DNA from: VXYL01 sp965208525
GTDB lineage: Bacteria > Pseudomonadota > Gammaproteobacteria > Pseudomonadales > Azotimanducaceae
DNA: 64,000 bases
Reading direction: 5' to 3'
Assembly (NCBI GenBank): GCA_965208525.1
Contig: OZ242340.1
Coordinates: 310,001-374,000 of the forward strand
Below, one piece after another: positions 9,294 to 16,248 of this stretch (its first letter is position 1; the number at the start of each line of letters is the position of its first letter). The notes below the pieces were generated by a model. The model searched no databases, was not told the DNA's origin, and was given only the letters and a program-made list of their open reading frames with translations. The position numbers and the translations under genes were made by a program.

Positions 9294-9839
9294 ATGGCCG
9301 AAGCAAGCACAACAGCCCCAGCCCTCGCGGAAGACAGGGAGACGGAAGAAATGGACAACCAAGAACTGCTCCGAATCCTGCGCGCCGACATGAGCGCCGC
9401 AGAAAGACGCACCGACCAGCGATTTGAGGAAGTCAAGCAGGAGATTGCCGCGACGGAGAAGCGTGTCATGGCGCACGTCGATCAGCGCATCCAGGCCGTG
9501 GACCGGCGTATCGACGAAGGCACAAAGGCCGTGAACCAGCGTATCGACGCTGTGAACCAGCGCATCGACGAAGGTGCCAAGGCCGTGAACCAGCGCATCG
9601 ACGCCGTGAACCAGCGCATCGACGAAAGCGCCAAGGCCGTGAACCAGCGCATCGATGCCGTGGACCAGCGCATCGATGAAAGCACCAAGGCCGTGAACCA
9701 GCGCATCGATGACCTGCGCGACTACATCGCGGCCAACCGCCTCTTCAGGAACAACTGGCGCACCTTCGTCGTCGCCGCCCTCGCCACGGCCGCCGTCGTG
9801 GGCACCTTCGTCCTTCAGCTCATGGAAGCCATTCGCTAG
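9294..9839 (+). CDS. Tandem-repeat coiled-coil protein with C-terminal membrane anchor
   Basis: 181 residues. Residues 25-75 are charged and helical. Residues 76-139 are about 3.5 copies of an 18-residue repeat containing KAVNQRIDAVNQRIDE, predicting a long coiled coil. A hydrophobic helix (about 155-175) anchors the C-terminus, which ends VVGTFVLQLMEAIR. That end and the upstream region resemble the smaller protein at 2122-2457, so the two are paralogues. ATG 9294 gives the longest form. ATG 9351 (residue 20) has a better AGACGGAAG ribosome-binding site. It lies just upstream of mazEF but is separated by about 95 bp. Function unknown; repeat number could vary between strains. Confidence 0.75.
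   Translation: MAEASTTAPALAEDRETEEMDNQELLRILRADMSAAERRTDQRFEEVKQEIAATEKRVMAHVDQRIQAVDRRIDEGTKAVNQRIDAVNQRIDEGAKAVNQRIDAVNQRIDESAKAVNQRIDAVDQRIDESTKAVNQRIDDLRDYIAANRLFRNNWRTFVVAALATAAVVGTFVLQLMEAIR
9519..9710 (+). repeat. 54-bp tandem repeat inside the coiled-coil gene
   Basis: About 3.5 near-identical 54-bp units (18 codons each) encode the AVNQRID repeats. The length keeps the frame, so copy-number change by slippage would lengthen or shorten the coil without breaking the gene. Confidence 0.85.
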
Positions 9840-9935
9840 CTGAAGCAACCCGCCGCGGCCCCTCCTCGAATGCGTTGACTCGCCGTATCTACACTGGATA
9901 CACTCGATGCCGTGTTCCCGATCGGAAGCAAGTTC

Positions 9936-10202
9936 GTGCGTGTGGAGACGGAAATCAGAAGGTGGGGCAACAGTTTGGCGCTGCGCGTCACTGGTGCGAT
10001 GGCGCAACTGCCGCGATTCGAGCCAGGCACGCGGGTGACAGTTGACATCAACAGCGAGGGTTTTGTGGTCAGGCGCGCCACCGGGCGACTCGGCACCTTT
10101 CGTTTCCCCCACAGCGAACAGGCCCTCTTGGCGGGGATGACGCCGGAGAGCGCCCACGCCGACCTGCTGGCCGATCCAAGCGGTCCCGAGGTCGAGCCTT
10201 AA
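9936..10202 (+). CDS. mazE: MazE-like antitoxin (AbrB/SpoVT fold)
   Basis: About 88 residues. The N-terminal swapped-hairpin DNA-binding domain is recognisable from RRWGNSLALRV, typical of MazE/AbrB proteins, followed by GTRVTVDINSEGFVVRR. The C-terminal tail would wrap and neutralise the MazF toxin. GTG at 9936 lies eight bases after GGAAG; GTG 9912 and GTG 9942 are alternatives in the same frame. Its TAA stop abuts the GTG start of mazF, giving one operon. MazE proteins usually repress their own promoter; no operator was located. Confidence 0.85.
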   Translation: MRVETEIRRWGNSLALRVTGAMAQLPRFEPGTRVTVDINSEGFVVRRATGRLGTFRFPHSEQALLAGMTPESAHADLLADPSGPEVEP

Positions 10203-10565
10203 GTGGCGCGTACGGAGTACATCCCCGACCGCAGGGATGTGGTCCTGCTCGACTTCGAGCCGACCAAGGGCAAGGAGATTGGCAAATACCGCCCGGCGCT
10301 GGTCTTGAGCAGTCGCGACTACAACCGTCGCTCCGGACTCCTCATTTGCTGTCCGATCAGCACCAGCATCCGCGGCGGCCCAAGCGAGGTGCCAATAGAA
10401 TCCCTCGAACAGCCGTCGGTCGTAGCCGCAAACCTCATCCAGACACTGGCTTGGAGAGAGCGCAAGGCGAAGAAGATCGTGACCGCCACCCCGCATGTTT
10501 TCGAGACGACCTTGCTGACGCTTCTACCCCTCCTTGGGGCTCTGGAGATACTGGACGAAGGGTAG
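10203..10565 (+). CDS. mazF: MazF-like endoribonuclease toxin (PemK/MazF family)
   Basis: 120 residues. RRDVVLLDFEPTKGKEIGKYRPALVLS is the characteristic MazF N-terminal strand region, including the conserved R-P-A-L-V-L-S core. LICCPISTSIRG and the QTLAWRERKAKK region match the rest of the fold. MazF toxins cleave mRNA at short sequences. The gene starts at GTG immediately after the mazE stop. Its last codons fall within a direct repeat that is copied about 300 bp downstream. Confidence 0.9.
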   Translation: MARTEYIPDRRDVVLLDFEPTKGKEIGKYRPALVLSSRDYNRRSGLLICCPISTSIRGGPSEVPIESLEQPSVVAANLIQTLAWRERKAKKIVTATPHVFETTLLTLLPLLGALEILDEG

Positions 10566-11047
10566 ATCCGCCATCGTAAGTGGCGCGGTTTCTCGACGTT
10601 CTATTCCGCGTCCTGGGTCACCTAGCCCGATCCGACACACGGGAGCTTTCCGGAGACCCGAAGGGTGCGGTCGGGGCTTGCGAGCGTCGGAGAGGAGGGG
10701 CGTGGGAGATAGGTCGGAAAAAGTGTGTGGCGGGAAGGGGCGTTCCAGGAAGGGGCGTTCCGCAGACCGCACGGCGCGGTCGTAGCTACGTGGGAGATTG
10801 CCTACGTTGTGTAGGACGGGAAAAGTGTGTGGCGGGATCGGAGCCTTGGACGGAGGGTAGATCCGCCATCGCATGTGGCGCGGTTTCTCGATCTTCCATT
10901 CCGCGCCCTGGGTTGCCTAGCCCGATCCGACACACGGGAGCTTGCCGCAGACCCAAGGGTGCGGTCGGGCTTGCGACCGTCGGAGAGGAGGGCGTGGGAG
11001 ATTGCCTACAGGTGTGTAAGACGGAAAAAGTGTGTGGCGGGAAGGGA
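10552..11047 (+). repeat. Direct repeats downstream of mazF
   Basis: A unit of about 190-200 bp occurs at 10552-10738 and again at 10847-11047. Both begin TGGACGAAGGG/TGGACGGAGGG followed by TAGATCCGCCATC and end AAGTGTGTGGCGGGA. A third, partial copy of the tail lies at about 10788-10836. The first copy includes the last codons and stop of mazF. I see no gene in 10566-11102. Confidence 0.8.
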
Positions 11048-11102
11048 GGCGTTACGAAATCGCCCCAGTGAATGTGGGACGAATGTCTGTGTGTCGGGGA
11101 CG

Positions 11103-11135
11103 AAAAAAAGCCCGGCTCCTTGCGGAGCCGGGCTT
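11103..11135 (-). terminator. Rho-independent terminator of paralogue 3
   Basis: Minus-strand hairpin AGCCCGGCTCC/GGAGCCGGGCT (loop GCAA) followed by seven U residues. It is identical to the terminator at 2654-2686, and the next ~50 bp of flanking sequence is also shared. Confidence 0.9.
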
Positions 11136-11186
11136 GTCGGAGGACCGGGTTGACCGGGGTGGACGGTCAGGCCCGGAGAGTTGCGA

Positions 11187-13007
11187 TCACATGCCTCCGC
11201 CGACGTAGGTGTTGTTCACCAGCGTGCCGGAGTTGCCGTCGCGGGTCAGTTGCTGAACGGTCACCATACCCCTTGAGAGCACGCGGCAGGAGACGCGCGA
11301 CATTGGTTCCAGCCCCGTGATCATCTCCACAGCGGCGCTGTTCGCGACCATCACGTTGTTCTCGGCGACCATGGGGCCTTCGCCGAAGCCGCGGTTGCCC
11401 ATGTCGTCCCAGCACTCCGCAAACACCCGGCAGGCGTCCGCACCGGGTGCAGGCTGCTCACACCGGACGCGCACATTGGCCTTGTCGCCGGTGCCGTTGG
11501 TCGAGTGCGGGATCGCGTAGGCCATCACAGGGTTGCCAACACCGTCGAAGTTCAGCGTCGTCGCGGAACCCCTCGGCGTTTCGTCGATCGCCGTCGGGTC
11601 GCTGTAGTTCACCATGGCGGTCAGCTTGATCATCGAACCGTGGTTGATGGCTCCCTTGCCGCCCGGCATGTAGAACACCTTGAACGCGCCGGTCCCACCG
11701 CTGAACGACTCCGACTTGTCGGCGTCAATGGAGAGGGCCTCGCCCATCGCCATCATGCCGTCGATCGCGATCCCCTCGCCAGCGCCCATCTTGCCGTTCT
11801 TGTCGTAGTCGATGAACAGCATGTCGTCCTCGTTGAACAGGCCCCGCGTTCCCTCCGCCATCATCGTCAGCGTGCCGCGCAGGCCCGCGTCGACTACCTG
11901 GCCGTCCAAACCATAGAGGGTCCACGGCACGGCGTCGGCTCCCGCTTCCTCAAGAGAGAAGATCCTGCTCGTCACCGCAGTGTCCGTCGCGGCTGGCCCA
12001 AAGGTGTTGTACATGTGCTTGGCGTCGGCCCCATCCTTCTTCGCGGTCATCTCGTGGATCGTCATGACCGTGACGGTAGCCAACTCAACGTAGCCGCCCT
12101 TGTTCTTCTCTTTGACGCTCATGAAGGCCGTGAGACCCTTGGCGGCGTCGTCGTCGATGGCGATGGTTCTCGTGTTGGGGTCGGTGACCTCAAGCGTCAC
12201 GGCGTCACGAGACCGCATGACCAGGGTAGCGTAGAAGTTCGGCACTACCGCAGGAACCAACGGGCCGTCCGTGAACGCACCGCTCACGATTCGGGACGTC
12301 GCGTTGAGCCAGACGTACTTGAAGTCGTCGCTCGTTTTTTCGTTTTGGGAGTTCGCGCCTGCCAGAGCAACATCCGTCAGCGGCGGCAGGTAGAAGCCAA
12401 TCCGCTGGAACTTACCAGCGAATCTCATGGAGGGATCTTCCGTTCCGTCGGCGGCAATCGCAGCCTCGACCTTGATTGTGATCGAGTTGTCACCTTTGCG
12501 GCCGCCGGACACGATGGACACGACGGTGCCGGGTGCGGCGACATAGTCGTTCCTCGTAGCCGCGCCAATGGTGGTGATGATAGTAGCGGTAGGCGGCGTG
12601 TCCGGGTTGTCGTCCTCATCATTGTCGAGGTCAGCCGTGTCCGTCGCCAAATCGCTGTCCCACAGGAGCCCCGAGATGTTGGCGTCGAACGTCCCGCCGA
12701 TCAGCGTGAACGTAACTTCCGCCTCGCCCATGTGCGTCGTGCCATCCGTGGTTGCAGTAGTACGCGTGTCGTCTACTGCATCCGTGAGCGGATTGTCCGC
12801 ACCACTTGTAGCTAGGTTTCCGGGAATGGTCATCTGCACCATCGGCGTCTTGCCATCGGGGTAGTTGACGGCAGCGTGGCCGGCCCCGAACAGCTCCGAT
12901 GCGTAGACGTGGCCGCTATTGTCGACGACTACCGCCGCCCCCCAAGCGCCGGCCCCCGCAAAGAGGCACGCGACCACCACGACCGCGCTTCTCATGAATT
13001 TGATCAT
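11187..13007 (-). CDS. Secreted protein of unknown function, paralogue 3 of 3 (complete N-terminus)
   Basis: 606 residues. ATG 13007 has GGAG nine bases upstream and gives a full signal peptide: MIKFMRS, a hydrophobic core, then GAGAWGA. The mature part shares YASELFGAGHAAVNYP, DMLFIDYDKNGKMG and the C-terminal Cys domain (VRVRCEQP, CRVFAECWDDMG) with the other two paralogues, and ends NNTYVGGGM. The middle, acidic part differs most and carries a small insertion rich in Asp and Asn. This is the only copy with an intact start and ribosome-binding site, so it is the likeliest expressed copy. The open frame runs upstream to 13412, but that part has no secretory features. Function unknown; no catalytic motif recognised. 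Confidence 0.82.
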   Translation of the reverse strand: MIKFMRSAVVVVACLFAGAGAWGAAVVVDNSGHVYASELFGAGHAAVNYPDGKTPMVQMTIPGNLATSGADNPLTDAVDDTRTTATTDGTTHMGEAEVTFTLIGGTFDANISGLLWDSDLATDTADLDNDEDDNPDTPPTATIITTIGAATRNDYVAAPGTVVSIVSGGRKGDNSITIKVEAAIAADGTEDPSMRFAGKFQRIGFYLPPLTDVALAGANSQNEKTSDDFKYVWLNATSRIVSGAFTDGPLVPAVVPNFYATLVMRSRDAVTLEVTDPNTRTIAIDDDAAKGLTAFMSVKEKNKGGYVELATVTVMTIHEMTAKKDGADAKHMYNTFGPAATDTAVTSRIFSLEEAGADAVPWTLYGLDGQVVDAGLRGTLTMMAEGTRGLFNEDDMLFIDYDKNGKMGAGEGIAIDGMMAMGEALSIDADKSESFSGGTGAFKVFYMPGGKGAINHGSMIKLTAMVNYSDPTAIDETPRGSATTLNFDGVGNPVMAYAIPHSTNGTGDKANVRVRCEQPAPGADACRVFAECWDDMGNRGFGEGPMVAENNVMVANSAAVEMITGLEPMSRVSCRVLSRGMVTVQQLTRDGNSGTLVNNTYVGGGM

Positions 13008-13961
13008 TGATGATCTCCGTTCGTTGATTCCATTCCCGTCCCATTGCGGGGATGCACCCCCAAGAGGCGCGCGGGATCCTACCGTTGTTCTTGAATGATG
13101 CAACCCTGTCCTCCGTACACCACCCGAGGTTCTGCACTCAAGGGAGCGCCCTTCCGATCTTACGTTGCGTGCGAAATGCGCGCAACGCGAAGCGAGAGGA
13201 ACCCCCACCCGAACATCGGCCACTGCGCCGATGGCGGCGCATCGTACAGCATGTCCGCGTGGATTCCAACACCGATTTTCGCCTTTTCCGCTGAATTTCT
13301 CGCGTTTCCCGGCTTCTTCCGGCTTTCCGCCTTGCCTTTGCCGCCTTCGCGCCCGCGCTGCGGGATGCGGTGGCGGACTGGCCAGACGCCCTCCGCTCCA
13401 TTCCCAAGCCATTTGCTAGATCACGTTCGGCGGGCTTTGTCAAGCCCCTTGCCGTTCCGATGGCCTGCGCTTGGCTTGGGTTCGGTAAGCAGAGCAAGTT
13501 CGGGGGGATTCGTCAAGGGGTTTGGGGGCTTTTTGTTTTGGCGCATTTCGGCGCGCCTCGCAGCCAGAACGGGAGTTGCCGTTCTCGACGCCTCCGTGAG
13601 GGGCAGTGGTGCGGAGGGGTTGGAACCGCTGGGCGGTGAACTGCAGGTGGGATTCGCGCGCGACCGGGCAGCGCGCTTATGGGTGAGGGGCTGCGGCGCT
13701 TCGGCGGTTCGATCTTGGGGAGGAAGGCGCGGGGTCCTTGGCGGTTGCTTCCGGGGAATGGCGCTCGCCCGCAATACGTCGGCCCCAACACCTCGACCTT
13801 GTAAAGGCAGCGCGCCTTGCGGCGCGTGCGAGGGCGGAACGCCCTCGCCCCCAGGGCCCTCGCGCCCGAAGGGAAAGCGCGTGGCAGCGTTAGGGGTGGC
13901 GGCGTTGGGAAAGGCAGGACGCCTTCCCGGAAGAGGCCAGTGCGTGGAGGAGGATTGGCAG
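13008..13961. other. Long intergenic region
   Basis: Nearly 1 kb with no gene I can support. Open frames here are Arg/Pro-rich and lie in very GC-rich sequence without domains. A palindromic repeat lies near 13812-13850 (GCGCGCC/GGCGCG hairpin followed by GAGGGCGGAACGCCCTC). The first few tens of bases presumably carry the promoter of paralogue 3, but no clear -10/-35 pair was identified. Confidence 0.6.
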
Positions 13962-14702
13962 TTAGGAGCGGCGGGCGAGCTGTCGCTTCAGCTCGGCGAG
14001 CTCGGCCTCGGCGGCTTGGCGGGCGCGGCGCTCCTCCGAGTGATTGAGGAGGAACTCGCCGGTGGCTGGGTCGAACAGGCGCAGGCGGCTGCCGTCTGCG
14101 CAGACGTGCAGGCCGAGCAGTTGGCACACGCCACGGAGGCCGCCTTCGGGCGTGGTCGCGAGCGGCAGGAGTTCGTAGGCACCTGTCGCGTTCAGGCGGC
14201 GGCCCTGCAGGACCGGGGTCAGGTACTCGCCGGTGGGGTCGAACTGCCAGTACTCGGCGACGCCCATGCGCTCGTAGATGGCGCGCTTCTCCCGTTCGTC
14301 GCGCCGGTACGTGCTCTTCGAGGCCACCTCCAGCACGAAGTCGGGAAACTTGCCCTCCTCCCACGCAAGCCAAACACGGCGCGACCGGTTCGGCGACCCG
14401 AACGACACGAACACGTCCGGCTGGATCGCCTTCTCCTCGCTGCCATCGACGTAGTAGATGGTCAGGCCCGAACTCACGAACACGTCGTCGCGGTCGGCGT
14501 AGCGGGTCTCCAGCAGGGGCGCGCTGTCCGTCAGGGCCTTCCAGTGGACGGTGATCATCGGCGGAACGCCCAAGTCCGGATACCTGTCCTCGTCGTCCCC
14601 CGTAGACGGGTCGGCAGGCGACTTCGGCGGCTGTTGGAGCTTTGCCACGGACCGCGGCGGCCACTGAGGCTTGCGGGCAGGCTGGAGTTGGGCGGGAGGC
14701 AT
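13962..14702 (-). CDS. Uma2 family nuclease-like protein (DUF820), copy 1
   Basis: 246 residues. The Uma2/DUF820 fold is a PD-(D/E)XK-type nuclease domain. Matching motifs are the IQPDVFVSFG strand, PDFVLEVASKST, an EKRAIYERMGVAEYW helix and a following FDPTGEYL. The C-terminal 30 residues are a charged coil (ERRARQAAEAELAELKRQL). ATG 14702 has AAGGAG upstream. A close paralogue lies next to it at 15039-15818, with a 116-bp upstream block also copied. The cellular role of the family is unknown; it is common in cyanobacteria and symbiont-like genomes with many copies. Confidence 0.88.
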   Translation of the reverse strand: MPPAQLQPARKPQWPPRSVAKLQQPPKSPADPSTGDDEDRYPDLGVPPMITVHWKALTDSAPLLETRYADRDDVFVSSGLTIYYVDGSEEKAIQPDVFVSFGSPNRSRRVWLAWEEGKFPDFVLEVASKSTYRRDEREKRAIYERMGVAEYWQFDPTGEYLTPVLQGRRLNATGAYELLPLATTPEGGLRGVCQLLGLHVCADGSRLRLFDPATGEFLLNHSEERRARQAAEAELAELKRQLARRS

Positions 14703-14819
14703 GGCGTTCTCCTTCTGGCGCGACGCCGGCCGGACGACGGGACGTTAGCACACGCGCGCCCTCCGGCCGCTTCGCACACCGGGAAGCGCTGGGCTGGAAC
14801 AGCGTGCGGTCTGCGGGGC

Positions 14820-14935
14820 GCTTGCGGCACGGGGCGGCTCGGGTGCGTTTGGGTGGCGCCACCGTGGCACGGAAATCATGCGTGGTCTGTAGGACAGAAC
14901 CGGCAAAGCGGGTGAGAGATTGACGCTTCGTGGGG
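14820..14935 (-). repeat. Upstream duplication block, copy a
   Basis: 116 bp matching 15917-16032 at most positions, from GCTTGCRGCACGGGGCGG to TGACGCTTCGTGGGG. Each copy lies about 100-120 bp before a Uma2 start codon, so the gene was duplicated together with its upstream region. Confidence 0.85.
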
Positions 14936-15038
14936 GGCGAGTTCTGGACGGGCGACCACAAGGGTCGCCCTACGAGGAAGCGCGCCTCGTGTAGATGGTG
15001 TGGATGGGGTGCTCCTTGGGGAGATGCTGCGCGTGTGC

Positions 15039-15818
15039 TCAGCGATGGGCGAGTTGGCGCTTCAGGCGCTCGACTTCGGCCTCAGCGGCCAAGCGGGCTT
15101 GGCGTTCCTCCAGGCGGCCTCGGCGTTCCTCTAGGCGGCCTCGGTGCTCCTCTTGGTGGTTGAAGAGGAGCTCGCCGGTGGTGGGGTCGAATAGGCGGAG
15201 GCGGCCTTCGTCGAGGCAGAGGAGCAGGCCCAGCACTTTCGACTCGCCGCAGGGCATTCCGTCAGGGGTGGTCGTCAGGCGGACGCGCTCGTAGCGGCCG
15301 CTCGCGTTCAGGCGGTGGCCCTTGAGGGGGTCGATGTAGTCGCCGGTGGGGTCGTGCTGCCAGTACTCCGCGACGCCGAGGCGCTGGAAGAGGCGGCGCT
15401 TCGGCACTTCGTCCTCCCCGTGCGTGCTCTTCGAGGCCACCTCCAGCACGAAGTCGGCGAACTTGCCTTCCTCCCAGGTCTTCCACACCCGGCGCGGCGG
15501 CTCGCGCGACGGGCCGAAGGCGACGAACACGTCGGGGGAGAACCTGACGTCCTTGTTCCCCTTCACGTAGTACACGAACATGTCGCCGCCGACGTATACG
15601 TCGTCCCGGTCAGCGTAGCGGGTGCGAAGGGCCGACCACGCGTCGACGATGGCCCGATAGTGGATGTCCGTCTGGGCCATCGGCTCACCGTCCGATTCCG
15701 GGTACACGACCGCCCTTGCAGGCGCGTTGGCAGGTCGCTGCGCGAACTGCTGCGCACCGGACATCGCATCGGCGGGGCGGGGCTTGCCCGCCGGGAGCGG
15801 CTCGGGAGCGGAGGGCAT
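15039..15818 (-). CDS. Uma2 family nuclease-like protein (DUF820), copy 2
   Basis: 259 residues, close paralogue of 13962-14702. It has the same motif order: FSPDVFVAFG, ADFVLEVASKST, KRRLFQRLGVAEYW and HDPTGDYIDP. The C-terminal coil is longer and contains a short internal repeat, HRGRLEERRGRLEERQARL, made by a duplicated 21-bp unit. ATG 15818 has AAGGAG upstream. The preceding stop-to-start gap holds a GGGCGACCACAAGGGTCGCCC palindrome near 14951-14971 on the far side of the gene. Biochemical activity not known. Confidence 0.88.
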   Translation of the reverse strand: MPSAPEPLPAGKPRPADAMSGAQQFAQRPANAPARAVVYPESDGEPMAQTDIHYRAIVDAWSALRTRYADRDDVYVGGDMFVYYVKGNKDVRFSPDVFVAFGPSREPPRRVWKTWEEGKFADFVLEVASKSTHGEDEVPKRRLFQRLGVAEYWQHDPTGDYIDPLKGHRLNASGRYERVRLTTTPDGMPCGESKVLGLLLCLDEGRLRLFDPTTGELLFNHQEEHRGRLEERRGRLEERQARLAAEAEVERLKRQLAHR

Positions 15819-15916
15819 GGCGTTTCTCCTTGGGCGTTGGGCCGGCCGGATGCAGGGACGTTAGCACAGCGCCACAGGCAGGGCGCGTGGCTGGAAGCAG
15901 GCGCAGGCGGTGTGGT

Positions 15917-16032
15917 GCTTGCAGCACGGGGCGGTTCGGGTGCGTTTGGGTGGCGCCACCGTGGCACGGAAATCAAGCGTGGTCTGTAGGATGGAACCGC
16001 CAAAGCGGGTGAGAGATTGACGCTTCGTGGGG
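15917..16032 (-). repeat. Upstream duplication block, copy b
   Basis: Second copy of the 116-bp block described at 14820-14935, located about 100 bp upstream of the 15818 start codon. It may contain the shared promoter of the two Uma2 genes. Confidence 0.85.
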
Positions 16033-16133
16033 TGGAGGGGCGTTTGGGCAGGGGCCTTGTTCTGAGTTTGGCGAGGACGCGGCCTTGGGTCGGTGCTCCC
16101 CGCCTGCGGGCTGTGCAGAGGCGCTAGTCCGCG

Positions 16134-16172
16134 CTAGGAGCCTGCGCCGTAGAAAACGGCGCAGGCTCCTAG
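16134..16172. terminator. Perfect 17-bp stem with 5-nt loop
   Basis: CTAGGAGCCTGCGCCGT pairs perfectly with ACGGCGCAGGCTCCTAG around the loop AGAAA. It lies about 75 bp past the stop of gspD (minus strand) and could act as a transcription terminator or RNA stabiliser. No T-run follows, so a factor-independent terminator is uncertain. Confidence 0.5.
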
Positions 16173-16205
16173 GCGTAGCTGCGAGCGCATGCGAGCACGA
16201 AGGCC

Positions 16206-16248
16206 GGCAGTTCGCGCAGCGAACTGCCAACGCGCCGTTAGGGCGCGC
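16206..16248. repeat. Palindromic repeat, GGCAGTTCG family
   Basis: Two adjacent hairpins: GGCAGTTCGC/GCGAACTGCC-type and CGCGCC-GTTA-GGGCGCG. It touches the last base of the gspD stop codon. The same pair of hairpins recurs inside gspD (18314-18354) and near 40393-40462. Confidence 0.75.

Noticed and set aside
9519..9710. 54-bp repeats as a CRISPR array
   Set aside because: The repeats are contiguous with no unique spacers and encode a regular coiled coil.
13421..13774. 117-residue minus-strand frame in the long gap
   Set aside because: Low-complexity Arg/Pro sequence, no ribosome-binding site or homologue in the window.
13095..14915. 606-residue plus-strand frame
   Set aside because: Overlaps the Uma2 gene in antisense and runs through a repeat-rich gap. 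No domain is seen.
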